From Pseudomonadota bacterium (GTDB lineage: Bacteria; Pseudomonadota; Alphaproteobacteria; Rickettsiales; UBA3002): a stretch of DNA of 64,000 nt. The notes beneath the pieces are model-generated. The model saw nothing but the letters and a program-made list of their open reading frames with translations, searched no databases and had not been told where the DNA came from. The stretch is taken from positions 115,166 through 179,165 of the forward strand of contig JAZKJM010000005.1 in the NCBI GenBank assembly GCA_040384265.1, read 5' to 3'. Positions 6,633 to 15,450 of the stretch are shown here, piece after piece (the first letter of the stretch is position 1; each line of letters starts with the position of its first letter). The position numbers were made by a program, and so were the translations under genes.

Positions 6633-7850
6633 TTATGCCTTGGGCAATTTGATCCCAAGCGCGGCAGAGAGGCGGTCGCCCTGGCCGTAATAGGAAACGC
6701 GGCGCAGAAAGCGCGGCATGATACCGGTCCATTTAAAGTCACCGACGAGCTTGCCGTCCGGCCCCTCGCCTTTGCTTTGGTAGCTGAAAATATCCTGCAT
6801 CGTGATGATATCCGATTCCATGCCCACCACTTCGGAGACAAACGTCACCCGGCGATGGCCATCACGCATGCGGCTGATCTGGACAATGAGGTGAATCGCC
6901 GATGCAATTTGTGCGCGGATGGCCTGGTGCGGCAGGTTGAGGTTCGCCATCGTAATCATGTTCTCAAGCCGTGCCAGCGCATCGCGCGGGTGGTTGGCGT
7001 GGATGGTAGTGATCGAGCCTTCATGACCGGTGTTCATCGCCTGCATCATATCGAACGCTTCGGGCCCGCGCACCTCGCCGACGAGAATGCGGTCCGGCCG
7101 CATGCGCAGCGCGTTTTTCATCAGGTCGCGCATGGTAACTTCGTCTTCGTTACGATCCGTGCGCACGGGGCGCGTTTCAAGCCGCACCACATGCGGCTGC
7201 TGAAGGCGCAATTCCGCCGCATCCTCGATGGTGACGATGCGCTCCGAGTGATCGATATGTTCCGAAATCGCGTTGAGCAGCGTGGTTTTCCCCGAGCCCG
7301 TACCGCCCGAAATCACGATATTAAGGCGGCAGGCTGCCACCACTTTCAGCAGCTCCGACAGCGACAGCGAGGTGTTGCCCGCCGCATGCATATGGTCGAG
7401 CGTAATCGAGCGCTTGGCGAATTTGCGGATCGAGATCGCCGTGCCATCCACCGCCAGCGGGCGGACGATGACGTTGACGCGGCTGCCATCGGGCAAGCGC
7501 GCATCCAGCAATGGTTTTTGCACACTGACCCGGCGGCCGATATGGCCCGCGATGGCTTCCGCAAGCGCGAACACTTCGTGGTCGTTAGGGAAAGTCAGGT
7601 CGGTTTTTTCAAGCTTCCCACCGCGTTCGATGTAGATATTTTTCGGGCCGTTGATGAGAATATCGTTCACTGAATCGTCATCGAGCAAGGTTCTCAGCGG
7701 GGCCAGCGCCATCAGCGCATCCGACAGCGCGCCGCTCAATTCGGGGGCGAGATATTCCTCGTCCTGCACGGCAGGCGCCGGCTGGGTGCCAGTGAGCTGG
7801 GCAATCTGTTGCTCCAATTGCGTGATGCGGGCGGCGAGGTCTGCGGTCAT
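6633..7850 (-). CDS. CpaF/TadA-type secretion ATPase (paralogue 2)
   Basis: 405 residues of the VirB11/CpaF subgroup of type II/IV secretion ATPases. Walker A is GGTGSGKT at 182-189, Walker B with the Asp/Glu box is RILVGEVRG near 254-262, and the histidine box is [11 protein letters not shown] near 282-292. The short N-terminus begins with a coiled-coil-like [17 protein letters not shown] 7850 is chosen because AGGA lies 6 bases upstream; ATG 7856 is the alternative. It lies 98 bases behind a clear paralogue. No pilin, TadB/C, CpaB/C/E or prepilin peptidase is nearby, so which machine it powers cannot be told. Confidence 0.88.
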   Translation of the reverse strand: MTADLAARITQLEQQIAQLTGTQPAPAVQDEEYLAPELSGALSDALMALAPLRTLLDDDSVNDILINGPKNIYIERGGKLEKTDLTFPNDHEVFALAEAIAGHIGRRVSVQKPLLDARLPDGSRVNVIVRPLAVDGTAISIRKFAKRSITLDHMHAAGNTSLSLSELLKVVAACRLNIVISGGTGSGKTTLLNAISEHIDHSERIVTIEDAAELRLQQPHVVRLETRPVRTDRNEDEVTMRDLMKNALRMRPDRILVGEVRGPEAFDMMQAMNTGHEGSITTIHANHPRDALARLENMITMANLNLPHQAIRAQIASAIHLIVQISRMRDGHRRVTFVSEVVGMESDIITMQDIFSYQSKGEGPDGKLVGDFKWTGIMPRFLRRVSYYGQGDRLSAALGIKLPKA

Positions 7851-7948
7851 GGTCATCCTATCGTTGCGGGCGGGCAGGAAACAACCTGCCGCGAATCTAC
7901 GTGGAGAATAGCGGGTTTCCGGCCGGATGCAAAGCCCAGCCGCGCGGC

Positions 7949-9208
7949 TTAGCGCATTATGCGCATCATTCCCGAAGCGCGTGCTGCATCCGTCACAATC
8001 TGGTTGCGCGGCGAGCTGGTTGCCCAGCGGAAGCCACCCGGACGGCCAGGCGCGGCATCGCTATAGACCACGAGATCCTGCATCACGATAATCTCGCCTT
8101 CCATGCCCGCCACTTCGCTCACAAACATCACGCGGCGAATGCCATCCTTGCAGCGCGCCATGTTGATGATGAGGTTGACGGTGCTGGCAATCTGCTGGCG
8201 CACGAGGCGGATGGGCAGCTGCGGCATGGCGATCGACACCATGGTTTCGAGGCGCGACAGCGCATCGCGCGGGGTGTTGGCGTGCAGGGTCGTCATCGAG
8301 CCATCATGGCCGGTGTTCATGGCTTGCAGCACGTCGAGCGCTTCCGCGCCGCGCGATTCACCCACAATGATGCGGTCCGGCCGCATGCGCAGCGCGTTTT
8401 TCACCAGATCGCGGATCGTCACCGCATTATAGGATTTTTCGCCCAGCATAATTTTGGATTCAAGCCGCACCACATGCGGCTGCTGCAACCGCAATTCGGC
8501 GGAATCCTCGATGGTGACCACCCGCTCATCCGTCGAAATCGAGGACGAGAGCGCGTTCAGCAAGGTCGTTTTACCGGTGCCGGTGCCGCCGCATACAATA
8601 ATATTCATCCGCATCCGCACGCATTCGCTGAGGAATTTAGCCAGTTCCGGCGTTAACTGCCCGGCCTCCACCATGCTTTCGAGCGTAATCTGGCGCACCG
8701 GGAATTTGCGGATGGAAATATTCACCCCATCCACCGCCATCGGCGGCGCGACGATATTGACGCGGCTGCCATCGGGCAAGCGGGTGTCGATCAGCGGGCG
8801 ATCCGCCGAGATTTTCTGGCCGACCGATTTCACAATCGCATCCGCCACCGCCCACACTTCTTCATGCGTGCTGAAGCGCAGGCCGGAATCAACCAGTTTG
8901 CCATGCAAATCGATATAGATACTATGGATGCCGTTGACGAGAATATCGCCCACCGCATCGTCGTTCATGAAGCGGTCAAGCAGGCCCAGGCTCGGCATTT
9001 CATCGGGCATGATTTTTTTGCGCGGCACGGGTGCCGGTTCCGGCGGGAAGCGTTTTTGCTCCTGGCCGTTCATATCAAGCGACACCGCGGCAATGCTGGA
9101 TGACGAAGAAAAATGAGCGCCCGGTTCCAGTTCGGATAGCGGCGCAGTGCCTTCTGGCAGCCATTCGGCTGCATCGTCACGCACAAGGGAAGCTGATGTC
9201 ATATCCAT
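7949..9208 (-). CDS. CpaF/TadA-type secretion ATPase (paralogue 1)
   Basis: 419 residues. Walker A is GGTGTGKT at 207-214. The Walker B region reads IIVGESRGAEA, with Ser where the paralogue has Val, and the histidine box is TTLHANTPRDAL. The first 70 residues are low-complexity (a run of five Ser, then Pro/Arg) and unlike paralogue 2, whereas the ATPase cores are closely similar, which suggests an old tandem duplication. AGGA sits about 7 bases before ATG 9208. The gene starts 130 bases after rpoN, on the same strand. Confidence 0.88.
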   Translation of the reverse strand: MDMTSASLVRDDAAEWLPEGTAPLSELEPGAHFSSSSSIAAVSLDMNGQEQKRFPPEPAPVPRKKIMPDEMPSLGLLDRFMNDDAVGDILVNGIHSIYIDLHGKLVDSGLRFSTHEEVWAVADAIVKSVGQKISADRPLIDTRLPDGSRVNIVAPPMAVDGVNISIRKFPVRQITLESMVEAGQLTPELAKFLSECVRMRMNIIVCGGTGTGKTTLLNALSSSISTDERVVTIEDSAELRLQQPHVVRLESKIMLGEKSYNAVTIRDLVKNALRMRPDRIIVGESRGAEALDVLQAMNTGHDGSMTTLHANTPRDALSRLETMVSIAMPQLPIRLVRQQIASTVNLIINMARCKDGIRRVMFVSEVAGMEGEIIVMQDLVVYSDAAPGRPGGFRWATSSPRNQIVTDAARASGMMRIMR

Positions 9209-9338
9209 AATTCATTCCTAACAAAACCGGCTGCTTTGACTGTAGACTACGTCAAAAGGCTAAAGTTTTCGTTAAGGCGCAACTGTTTTTTGTGTGCAAC
9301 GCACCAAAGCCCGCTTTATTGCGGATGGCGGTACTTTT

Positions 9339-10856
9339 TTATCCTACCTCTTGCATCTTTTGGCGACGGCGGACCACGGATGACGGGATATTCATTTCCT
9401 CGCGGTATTTGGTGATTGTGCGCCGCGCGACATCAATATTTCGATCCTTCAGGCGTTTCACAATTGCGTCATCCGACAAAATATCCTTCGGGTCCTCGGC
9501 GGTGACGAGTTCTTTGATGTAATACATCACCGTTTTGCTCGAAAAATCGCTCTGCCCGCTGCCTGCATTGATCGAGGAGGTGAAAAAGAATTTCAGCTCC
9601 AGCGTGCCGCGCGGCGTCGCCATGAATTTCGCGGTGGTGACGCGGCTGATGGTGGATTCATGCATGCCCACCGCCGCCGCAATATCCTTCAGCACCAGCG
9701 GTTTCAGGAAGCGGATGCCATGCTGGAGGAATTTATCCTGCTGCTTCACAATTTCCGATGCCACTTTGAGAATGGTGTTGGCCCGCTGGTCGAGCGCTTT
9801 GATCAGCCAATTGGCGTTCGCCATCTGCTCGCTCATGAATTTCTTTGCTTCCTTATCGCTCGCCCGCGCGCCCACATCGGCGGAATATTGGCGGTTGATG
9901 AGCACACGTGGCAAGGCGTCGGGGTTCAGCTCCAGATGCCAGCCACCGGCTTTGGCGCGGCGGACAATCACATCCGGAATCACCGCTTGCGCCGCTTCCG
10001 CCGCAAAACCCATCGCGGGCTTGGGGTTGCAGCGGCGAATATCGGCGATCATCTGCGTAAAATCTTCCGCATCCACCCCGCATTTTTTGCGCAAGGATTG
10101 CAGGTCGCCGCTAGCCATCATCTCGATATTTTCGAGGAAAATTTCCATGCACGGGTCCAGCCGGTTCATATCCGCCAGCTGCAACCGCAGGCATTCGGTC
10201 AGCGAGCGGGCGAACACACCGGCAGGCTCCATCTGTTGCAACTGCGCGATCACGGCGTCGATTTCTTCCTTGCTTGCTCCCAGCTCCTCAGCAAGCGACG
10301 CGGTGTCCTCGCGCAAATACCCCGCCTCATCCAGCATATCTGTCAGTTTCTCGGCGATGAGCCGCTGCGCGGGTTCGGTGATATCCATATGCACCTGCGC
10401 CAGCAAATGCTCGCGCAGCGTCTGCTCACGCGCACTGGCGGCCTCGATGCCCATCCCCTCGCCGTCGCCGTCATAGACCGCCGCGCTACCGCCTTGCACC
10501 CCTGCGGAAATGCGGCCCGCATCGCTCTCGCTCCATTCGTCGCCGTAGGACTCGTCATAGAGCGATTCATTGACCGAATAATCCGAATCGGAGACGGAAA
10601 TTTCTGTCGTTTCTTCGCGCGCATCCTCATCATCGCCGCTGGGCGCATCCACCGTCGGCTCATCCGCCGCAATCTCGGCGGGGTGCTCCTCGGTGTCGCT
10701 TTCTTCCTTGGTCAGAAGCGGATTTTTTTCGAGCTCTTCATCGATATATTCCTGAAGCTCAACCGCCGATAGCTGCAACAGCTTGATGGATTGCTGGAGC
10801 TGTTGCGTCATCACTAAATTCTGTGACTGCCTGAACTCCTGCTTCATTCCCACCAT
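9339..10856 (-). CDS. rpoN: RNA polymerase sigma-54 factor
   Basis: 505 residues. Region I is the Gln/Leu-rich N-terminus (QSQNLVMTQQLQQSIKLLQLS) that contacts activators and the -12 element. Region II (about 55-150) is very acidic. The core-binding and helix-turn-helix parts follow, and the RpoN box ARRTITKYREEMNIPSS lies about 25 residues from the end. ATG 10856 has AGGGG 6 bases upstream; an internal ATG three codons later is less well placed. It is the fifth gene of kdsD-lptC-lptA-lptB-rpoN, 8 bases after lptB. It directs transcription from -24/-12 promoters. Confidence 0.97.
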   Translation of the reverse strand: MVGMKQEFRQSQNLVMTQQLQQSIKLLQLSAVELQEYIDEELEKNPLLTKEESDTEEHPAEIAADEPTVDAPSGDDEDAREETTEISVSDSDYSVNESLYDESYGDEWSESDAGRISAGVQGGSAAVYDGDGEGMGIEAASAREQTLREHLLAQVHMDITEPAQRLIAEKLTDMLDEAGYLREDTASLAEELGASKEEIDAVIAQLQQMEPAGVFARSLTECLRLQLADMNRLDPCMEIFLENIEMMASGDLQSLRKKCGVDAEDFTQMIADIRRCNPKPAMGFAAEAAQAVIPDVIVRRAKAGGWHLELNPDALPRVLINRQYSADVGARASDKEAKKFMSEQMANANWLIKALDQRANTILKVASEIVKQQDKFLQHGIRFLKPLVLKDIAAAVGMHESTISRVTTAKFMATPRGTLELKFFFTSSINAGSGQSDFSSKTVMYYIKELVTAEDPKDILSDDAIVKRLKDRNIDVARRTITKYREEMNIPSSVVRRRQKMQEVG

Positions 10857-10864
10857 AAAAACCC

Positions 10865-11788
10865 CTACAGTGAAAACCGCTCACCGAGATATACCCGGCG
10901 CACTTCGTCGTTGTTGACGATGTCGCTCGGCGTGCCTTCCATCAGCACGATGCCGTCATGGATGATGTAGGCGCGGTCGATCACATCGAGCGTTTCGCGC
11001 ACGTTGTGGTCGGTGATGAGCACGCCGATGCCGCGGTCTTTCAGGTGTTTCACCAGGTCGCGCACCTCGGCGATGGCGATCGGGTCAATCCCCGCCAGCG
11101 GCTCATCAAGCAGGATGAAGGATGGGCGCCCGGCCAGCGCGCGGGCAATTTCCGCGCGGCGGCGTTCACCACCCGAAAGCGACAGCGCCGGGCTTTTGCG
11201 CAAGTGGGTGATCGAAAATTCGGCGAGCAATTCATCCACCATCGCGTAGCGCGTCTGCGGGTCGCGCTCGCTCACTTCGAGCACGGCCATAATATTCTGC
11301 TCCACCGTCAGCCCACGGAAAATGCTGGCTTCCTGCGGCAAATAGCCAATGCCAAGCCGCGCGCGGCGATACATCGGCAGGTTGGTGATATCCACCCCAT
11401 CGAAGAAAATACTGCCATAATCGGGCGTCACCAGCCCGGTGATCATATAGAAACAGGTCGTTTTCCCGGCGCCGTTGGGGCCAAGCAAACCCACCGCCTC
11501 GCCGCGCTGCAGCGACAGCGACACATTGCGTACCACCGGACGTTTTGAATATTGCTTGCCCAGATTGCGCACCACGAGGCCGGAATCTTTCTCAACCAGC
11601 ACCGGCTTCACGGGCTGCGCCGGTTCGGGCTTGGGCAACGGCACCACCACCGCTTCCGCAGGCTCCGGCACATCGCCGGATTCCGCAAGGAACTCGTCAT
11701 ATTCGCTATGCTCGTTGGAATTGGCGGGGCTGCGCTCGGGCTGAATCAGCCAGTCACTTCCAAACCCGTTGTCATCCTTGTCGGTCAT
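10865..11788 (-). CDS. lptB: LPS export ABC transporter ATP-binding protein LptB with an N-terminal extension
   Basis: 307 residues, about 65 longer than the usual LptB. The extra N-terminus (1-70) is acidic, then Pro/Val/Lys-rich, and looks disordered. The ABC domain follows: Walker A GPNGAGKT at 103-110, signature LSGGERR at 204-210, Walker B ILLDEP at 225-230 with the LptB-like LAGIDP, and an H-loop in ITDHNVRE. It powers LPS transfer from the inner membrane to the LptC/LptA bridge, with LptF/G (not in this window). Its start overlaps the lptA stop by four bases. Confidence 0.95.
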   Translation of the reverse strand: MTDKDDNGFGSDWLIQPERSPANSNEHSEYDEFLAESGDVPEPAEAVVVPLPKPEPAQPVKPVLVEKDSGLVVRNLGKQYSKRPVVRNVSLSLQRGEAVGLLGPNGAGKTTCFYMITGLVTPDYGSIFFDGVDITNLPMYRRARLGIGYLPQEASIFRGLTVEQNIMAVLEVSERDPQTRYAMVDELLAEFSITHLRKSPALSLSGGERRRAEIARALAGRPSFILLDEPLAGIDPIAIAEVRDLVKHLKDRGIGVLITDHNVRETLDVIDRAYIIHDGIVLMEGTPSDIVNNDEVRRVYLGERFSL

Positions 11789-12387
11789 TTTTTATCCGTC
11801 GGTGAGGCAGCGGGTTTGGTCAAAAACAGGCCGTGAACGCGCGCCGGCTTGGCAGCGCCCGTGGCGGTCACATCGCTCGCCCCGCCACTTCCGGCGGTGA
11901 GGATGCTGCGCCCCGTGGTCATATTATACGTCATTTTCGTGCCTTTGAGAACATTTTGTCCACGCGTCAAAATCACCGTCTTGCCGAGGATGTCGATCGT
12001 GTCCGCATCCACGTCATAAATCCCAGTATCGCCGGTGGCCGCTTCCGTCGGGGTGGTGAACACCACATCCTGCTCTGCCTCGATGCGGTAGATACCCGGT
12101 GGTGGCGCCTCTGCGGGCTTGGCGACAGCCGGGGCATCCGCTTTTGGCGCGCTGTCCTGGCGGTAGAACACCGTCATCACCTTCGAGCGCAGGTTGGAGG
12201 TGCCTTGCACGGCAATCACATTGCCCGTGAACACGGCCTTGTTTTGATCCTGAAATACATCGAGTTTATCGGAGGAAACCTCGATTGGCTTATCCGATTG
12301 CCCGGCAGCAGGCCCTTGCGCCCACGCAGCAGGAGCGGCGACGAGAACCATCACCCCAAGACCCAGTAATACCCTGTCTATCATCAT
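11785..12387 (-). CDS. lptA: LPS transport periplasmic protein LptA
   Basis: 200 residues with a Sec signal peptide (hydrophobic LLGLGVMVLVAAPAAWA, cleavage near residue 23) and an OstA/LptA beta-jellyroll repeat domain: KPIEVSSDKLDVFQDQNKAV, later DADTIDILGKTVILTRGQNV and LKGTKMTYNMTTGRS. It forms the periplasmic bridge carrying LPS to the outer membrane. A Pro/Ala-rich insertion near residues 82-97 separates the strands. Four-base overlaps on both sides with lptC and lptB show tight coupling. Confidence 0.93.
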   Translation of the reverse strand: MMIDRVLLGLGVMVLVAAPAAWAQGPAAGQSDKPIEVSSDKLDVFQDQNKAVFTGNVIAVQGTSNLRSKVMTVFYRQDSAPKADAPAVAKPAEAPPPGIYRIEAEQDVVFTTPTEAATGDTGIYDVDADTIDILGKTVILTRGQNVLKGTKMTYNMTTGRSILTAGSGGASDVTATGAAKPARVHGLFLTKPAASPTDKK

Positions 12388-13073
12388 TGTTTTTTCTTCT
12401 TTTTGTCGATGTGCACTTTCACCGGATCGGTGCCGCGCAGGAACGTAATATGGGTAGTGTTATCCCGCATTTCAAACCCACTTGCAACTATGTTGCCAAG
12501 CGGGCCGACTCCCGTGATGGGGTCGGAACCATGCGCATCCATGGTTTTGGTTTCCACCGTTGCATGCTCGGTGACAAAGGTGGTCTGGCGGTCATCCACC
12601 ACCGTCACATTGCCGAAAAGCTCGACGATGCCGCTATCCTGATGGTATTCCGCACGATCTGCCGTGAGGTAAAACCAGCTGCCGTTCAGCCGTAGCAATT
12701 GCGCCTCAGCCTTGGCGATGATTACCAGCGTGGGTGACATTTGTGTCGCAGTGGTGCCGTTGATTTTATATTGCTGCCCCTGCGCACCAAGGCCGCGATA
12801 TTCGGGGTTATCCATCACCGGACTATCCGGCTTCTGGCCGGTCGCCGCGGTTTTGGTATCGACAAACGAGACGCGCAGGCCCGATTTTTCGCGGGTTAAA
12901 AACGGCCAGGCCATCACGCTCACCGCCAGCACCAGCGCCACCGCCGCCAGCGACCATTTGCCGTAAAGCACGAACTGGGTATAGCGCTTGAAGCGCGAGA
13001 AGAGATGATCCACCTCGCGCACCGCCCACATCGCGGAGAGGCCCCGTTTCTGCGGCTCTTCGAGGGGCGTCAT
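12384..13073 (-). CDS. lptC: LPS export system protein LptC
   Basis: 229 residues: a cytoplasmic N-terminus, one transmembrane helix (about 38-58), then a periplasmic beta-jellyroll typical of LptC (FYLTADRAEYHQDSGIVELF, later ASGFEMRDN). It receives LPS from LptBFG and passes it to LptA. The C-terminus ends in a lysine run (KKKKK). The start ATG overlaps the last base of kdsD and the end overlaps lptA by four bases. The alphaproteobacterial family is poorly conserved, so position in the operon supports the call as much as sequence does. Confidence 0.88.
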   Translation of the reverse strand: MTPLEEPQKRGLSAMWAVREVDHLFSRFKRYTQFVLYGKWSLAAVALVLAVSVMAWPFLTREKSGLRVSFVDTKTAATGQKPDSPVMDNPEYRGLGAQGQQYKINGTTATQMSPTLVIIAKAEAQLLRLNGSWFYLTADRAEYHQDSGIVELFGNVTVVDDRQTTFVTEHATVETKTMDAHGSDPITGVGPLGNIVASGFEMRDNTTHITFLRGTDPVKVHIDKKKKKQ

Positions 13074-14053
13074 TACATCACGCCCGCGCGCAGGCAGTCG
13101 TGGATGTGCAGGATCCCCACCGGTTTACCCGCCTCCAGCGCAAACAAACAGGTGATGGATTTGGCGTTCATGATGCCCAGCGCTTCCGCCGCCAGCATTG
13201 TCGGCGTAATCGTCACGGGCTGCGCGGTCATCACCTCAGCGGCCGTTTTGCTGACGAGGTCGGCGCCCATGTGGCGGCGCAAATCGCCATCGGTCACGAT
13301 CCCCGTCATCGCGCCATTCGCGTCCAGCACCCCGGCGCAACCGAAGCGTTTGGCGGTCATGGTGAGCAGCACTTGCTGCATCGGCGCGCCCTCGCCCACC
13401 AGCGGCAGTTCATCGCCCGCATGCATCAAATCGCCAACGCGGATAAACTGCGCGCCGAGCTTGCCGCCGGGGTGGAACACACCAAAATCATTTTTCGAGA
13501 AACCACGCAGCTCCAGCAGCGCCACCGCCAGCGCGTCGCCATATGCCAGCATCATGGTGGTGGAGGTGGTGGGCACACCAATCGGCGAGGCCTCGGGCAT
13601 TTCCGGCAGCACAATGGCAATATCCGCCGCATCCACCAGCACGGATGTTTCGCGCCGCACCAGCGCCACCAGCGGAATGCTGAACCGGCGCGTATAGGCG
13701 ATGATATCGCGCAGCTCATGCGTCTCGCCGGAGTTGGACAGGCACAGCACGAGGTCATCGGTCGTAATCATCCCCAGATCGCCATGGCTGGCTTCGGAAG
13801 GGTGCACAAACAGCGCCGGTGTGCCGGTCGAAGCCATCGTCGCCGCGATTTTGCGGCCGATATGGCCGGATTTTCCCATACCGCTGATAATCACCCGGCC
13901 CTTGAGCCCGGCGATTTTATCCACCAGCGCCACAAACGTCTCGCCCAGCGCAGCCGACATCGCCTGCAGCCCCTCCACCTCCCGCGCAATGGTGGCACGG
14001 GCGGAGTTGAGAAGGGTTTCGGGTCGTTCTTTTTTTATGTTCAGCATTTCCAT
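13073..14053 (-). CDS. kdsD: Arabinose-5-phosphate isomerase (KpsF/GutQ family)
   Basis: 326 residues. The N-terminal SIS sugar-isomerase domain (about 35-175) has GMGKSGHIGRKIAATMASTG and the LCLSNSGET phosphosugar loop. Two CBS domains (about 205-326) follow. It converts ribulose 5-phosphate to arabinose 5-phosphate, the first step to KDO for lipid A; KdsA for the second step lies at 31140. An ATG two codons downstream (14047) has better spacing to AGGTGG and may be the true start. It is the first gene of the lpt-rpoN operon. Confidence 0.94.
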   Translation of the reverse strand: MEMLNIKKERPETLLNSARATIAREVEGLQAMSAALGETFVALVDKIAGLKGRVIISGMGKSGHIGRKIAATMASTGTPALFVHPSEASHGDLGMITTDDLVLCLSNSGETHELRDIIAYTRRFSIPLVALVRRETSVLVDAADIAIVLPEMPEASPIGVPTTSTTMMLAYGDALAVALLELRGFSKNDFGVFHPGGKLGAQFIRVGDLMHAGDELPLVGEGAPMQQVLLTMTAKRFGCAGVLDANGAMTGIVTDGDLRRHMGADLVSKTAAEVMTAQPVTITPTMLAAEALGIMNAKSITCLFALEAGKPVGILHIHDCLRAGVM

Positions 14054-14068
14054 CCACCTATCACACTG

Positions 14069-14157
14069 TCATTCCCGCGTAGGCGGGAATCCAGCCCCTA
14101 ACAAATATTCGCGGCGCAGACGCGCCACACTGGATTCCCGCCTACGCGGGAATGACA
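14069..14157. repeat. Palindromic element, family B (89 bp)
   Basis: Starts GTCATTCCCGCGTAGGCGGG and ends with the inverse CCCGCCTACGCGGGAATGAC. Each end also folds on itself (ATTCCCGC with GCGGGAAT). It fills the gap between rnd and kdsD, just upstream of the kdsD start. The ends share the GTCAT/ATGAC terminus with the other families in this window. Confidence 0.8.
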
Positions 14158-14165
14158 GCTCAAAC

Positions 14166-14777
14166 CTAATGCGCAAAAATGTCGATTTCCGGCCAGCCGA
14201 TAATATCGAGCTCGGCGCGGGTGGGCAGGAAGGTGAAGCAGGCCGCGGCCACATGGGTGCGGCCCTCGCGCGCCAGCATGACATCCAGTTTGTCGCGCAG
14301 GCGGTGCAGGTGGCGCACATCGGATGCGGCATATTCCTGTTGCTCCGGCGTCAGCGTGGGCTGGCCCCAATCGGAGGTTTGCTGCTGTTTGGAGACATCC
14401 ACCTGAATCAAATCCCGGCAGAGGTCCTTGAAGCCGTGGCGATCCGTGAAGGTGCGGGTCAGGCGCGAGGCGATTTTGGTGCAATAGATCGGCGCGGTGA
14501 CAACGCCCAGATACTGGAACAGAATCGCCACATCGAACCGCGCAAAATGGAACAGCTTCACCCGATTTGGGTCCGTCAGCAGCGCCTTGACGTTGGGCGC
14601 GTTAAATTGCCCGGGGAGAAACTGGACAAGATGCTCATCCCCCAGCCCATCCGAAATCTGGATCAGGCACAGCCGGTCGCGGTGGTTATTGAGGCCCATG
14701 GCCTCGGTATCGACGGCGATATCGCCCGAAAATGTGACGGATGCGGGTAAATCCCCGATATGTAAATGAACAGCGAT
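14166..14777 (-). CDS. rnd: Ribonuclease D, short form, with an apparent ATC start codon
   Basis: A 203-residue DEDD 3'-5' exonuclease domain without HRDC, the usual alphaproteobacterial length. The metal-binding Asp-x-Glu lies in AVDTEAMG (residues 23 and 25), HFARFDVAIL carries the second Asp, and the last motif is YAASDVRHL. The first ATG (14699) would start at residue 27 and lose the catalytic Asp/Glu. Upstream to the in-frame TAG at about 14820 there is no ATG, GTG or TTG. A perfect AGGAGG (14783-14788) sits 5 bases before ATC 14777, and translation from there gives IAVHLHIGDLP, matching how the family begins. The start is therefore inferred to be ATC, unless there is a sequence error. 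Confidence 0.85.
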   Translation of the reverse strand: MAVHLHIGDLPASVTFSGDIAVDTEAMGLNNHRDRLCLIQISDGLGDEHLVQFLPGQFNAPNVKALLTDPNRVKLFHFARFDVAILFQYLGVVTAPIYCTKIASRLTRTFTDRHGFKDLCRDLIQVDVSKQQQTSDWGQPTLTPEQQEYAASDVRHLHRLRDKLDVMLAREGRTHVAAACFTFLPTRAELDIIGWPEIDIFAH

Positions 14778-14848
14778 GGCAGCCTCCTGAAATGTGACCC
14801 GGAAGGTGCCACAGCAGGGCTATAAGCTCAAGCAGTTAGTGGAAAAAA

Positions 14849-14974
14849 CTAGCGGCGCACCGCTGCGCGAACGCGTACCAACCGACGGGTTTGGGCGCGT
14901 TTGGCTGCCAGCAACAGGCTGGCCGAGAGAATCACCGATGTTACAATAAGAACCATAAGTTCAGTAAACCACAT
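14849..14974 (-). CDS. Small single-span membrane protein, 41 aa (hypothetical)
   Basis: A short open frame. ATG 14974 encodes WFTELMVLIVTSVILSASLL, a hydrophobic helix, followed by a very basic tail of about 17 residues (AAKRAQTRRLVRVRAAVRR), the positive-inside pattern of a single-pass protein with its tail in the cytoplasm. No good Shine-Dalgarno is visible. GC-rich codon use resembles the core genes. It lies between the accessory patch and rnd. The function is unknown; the composition makes it more than a random frame, but it is unproven. Confidence 0.4.
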   Translation of the reverse strand: MWFTELMVLIVTSVILSASLLLAAKRAQTRRLVRVRAAVRR

Positions 14975-15416
14975 AATTACTAAGAATGTATTAACGCGCC
15001 GCAGCAATCTGCAAGCATGAGGGATATAGGGTGTGGTTGGGGCGGTTCAAGGGGGATGTGTATCCCAGTCCGTCTACGCTCTGCGAGCTACGCCGGACCA
15101 CAAAAGTGAATAGTTCCAATGCGCTCGGCACTAATTAGCCGCAAATGGAGCGCAGAAATGACGCCTATCTCTTCCAATAAAGCATACTAATTCTTGTGTG
15201 AGCATCAGCAGAGCTAGCGGCGTTCATGACCCTTAACACGGTCTCGCTTTTTTTATTCAACTGCATCCCATAAGGCGCTGAACCTTAGTGTTCGAAAGTA
15301 TGTTTTGGTGCCGGGACAGCGAGCGAGTTGAAGCTTTTTTACGCCGCCAGACGGCCCCGACGATCAGTCTATTCGAATACTATCAGCAGATCATACACAA
15401 TGAATACACAACAGCC
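14975..15416. other. Gene-poor accessory stretch upstream of hicAB
   Basis: About 440 bases with no convincing gene. The frame from GTG 15288 is not recognisable and runs over the hicA promoter. A hairpin-like segment at 15068-15098 (GTCCG with CGGAC, inner GCTC with GAGC) resembles a dispersed repeat half. Base composition is lower in GC than the flanks, consistent with an inserted or decayed region. Confidence 0.5.
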
Positions 15417-15450
15417 TTGACCGTTGCGCCAGTGTGTATATACTACACAC
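15417..15450 (+). promoter_or_regulatory. hicAB promoter with palindromic operator
   Basis: TTGACC (15417-15422), a 16-base spacer, then TATACT (15439-15444). A palindrome with GTGTGTA and TACACAC arms (15432-15450) covers the -10 element and ends directly at the hicA ATG. A start site 6-8 bases after the -10 falls on or next to that ATG, so the mRNA would be leaderless. The palindrome is the natural site for HicB autorepression (inferred). Confidence 0.6.
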
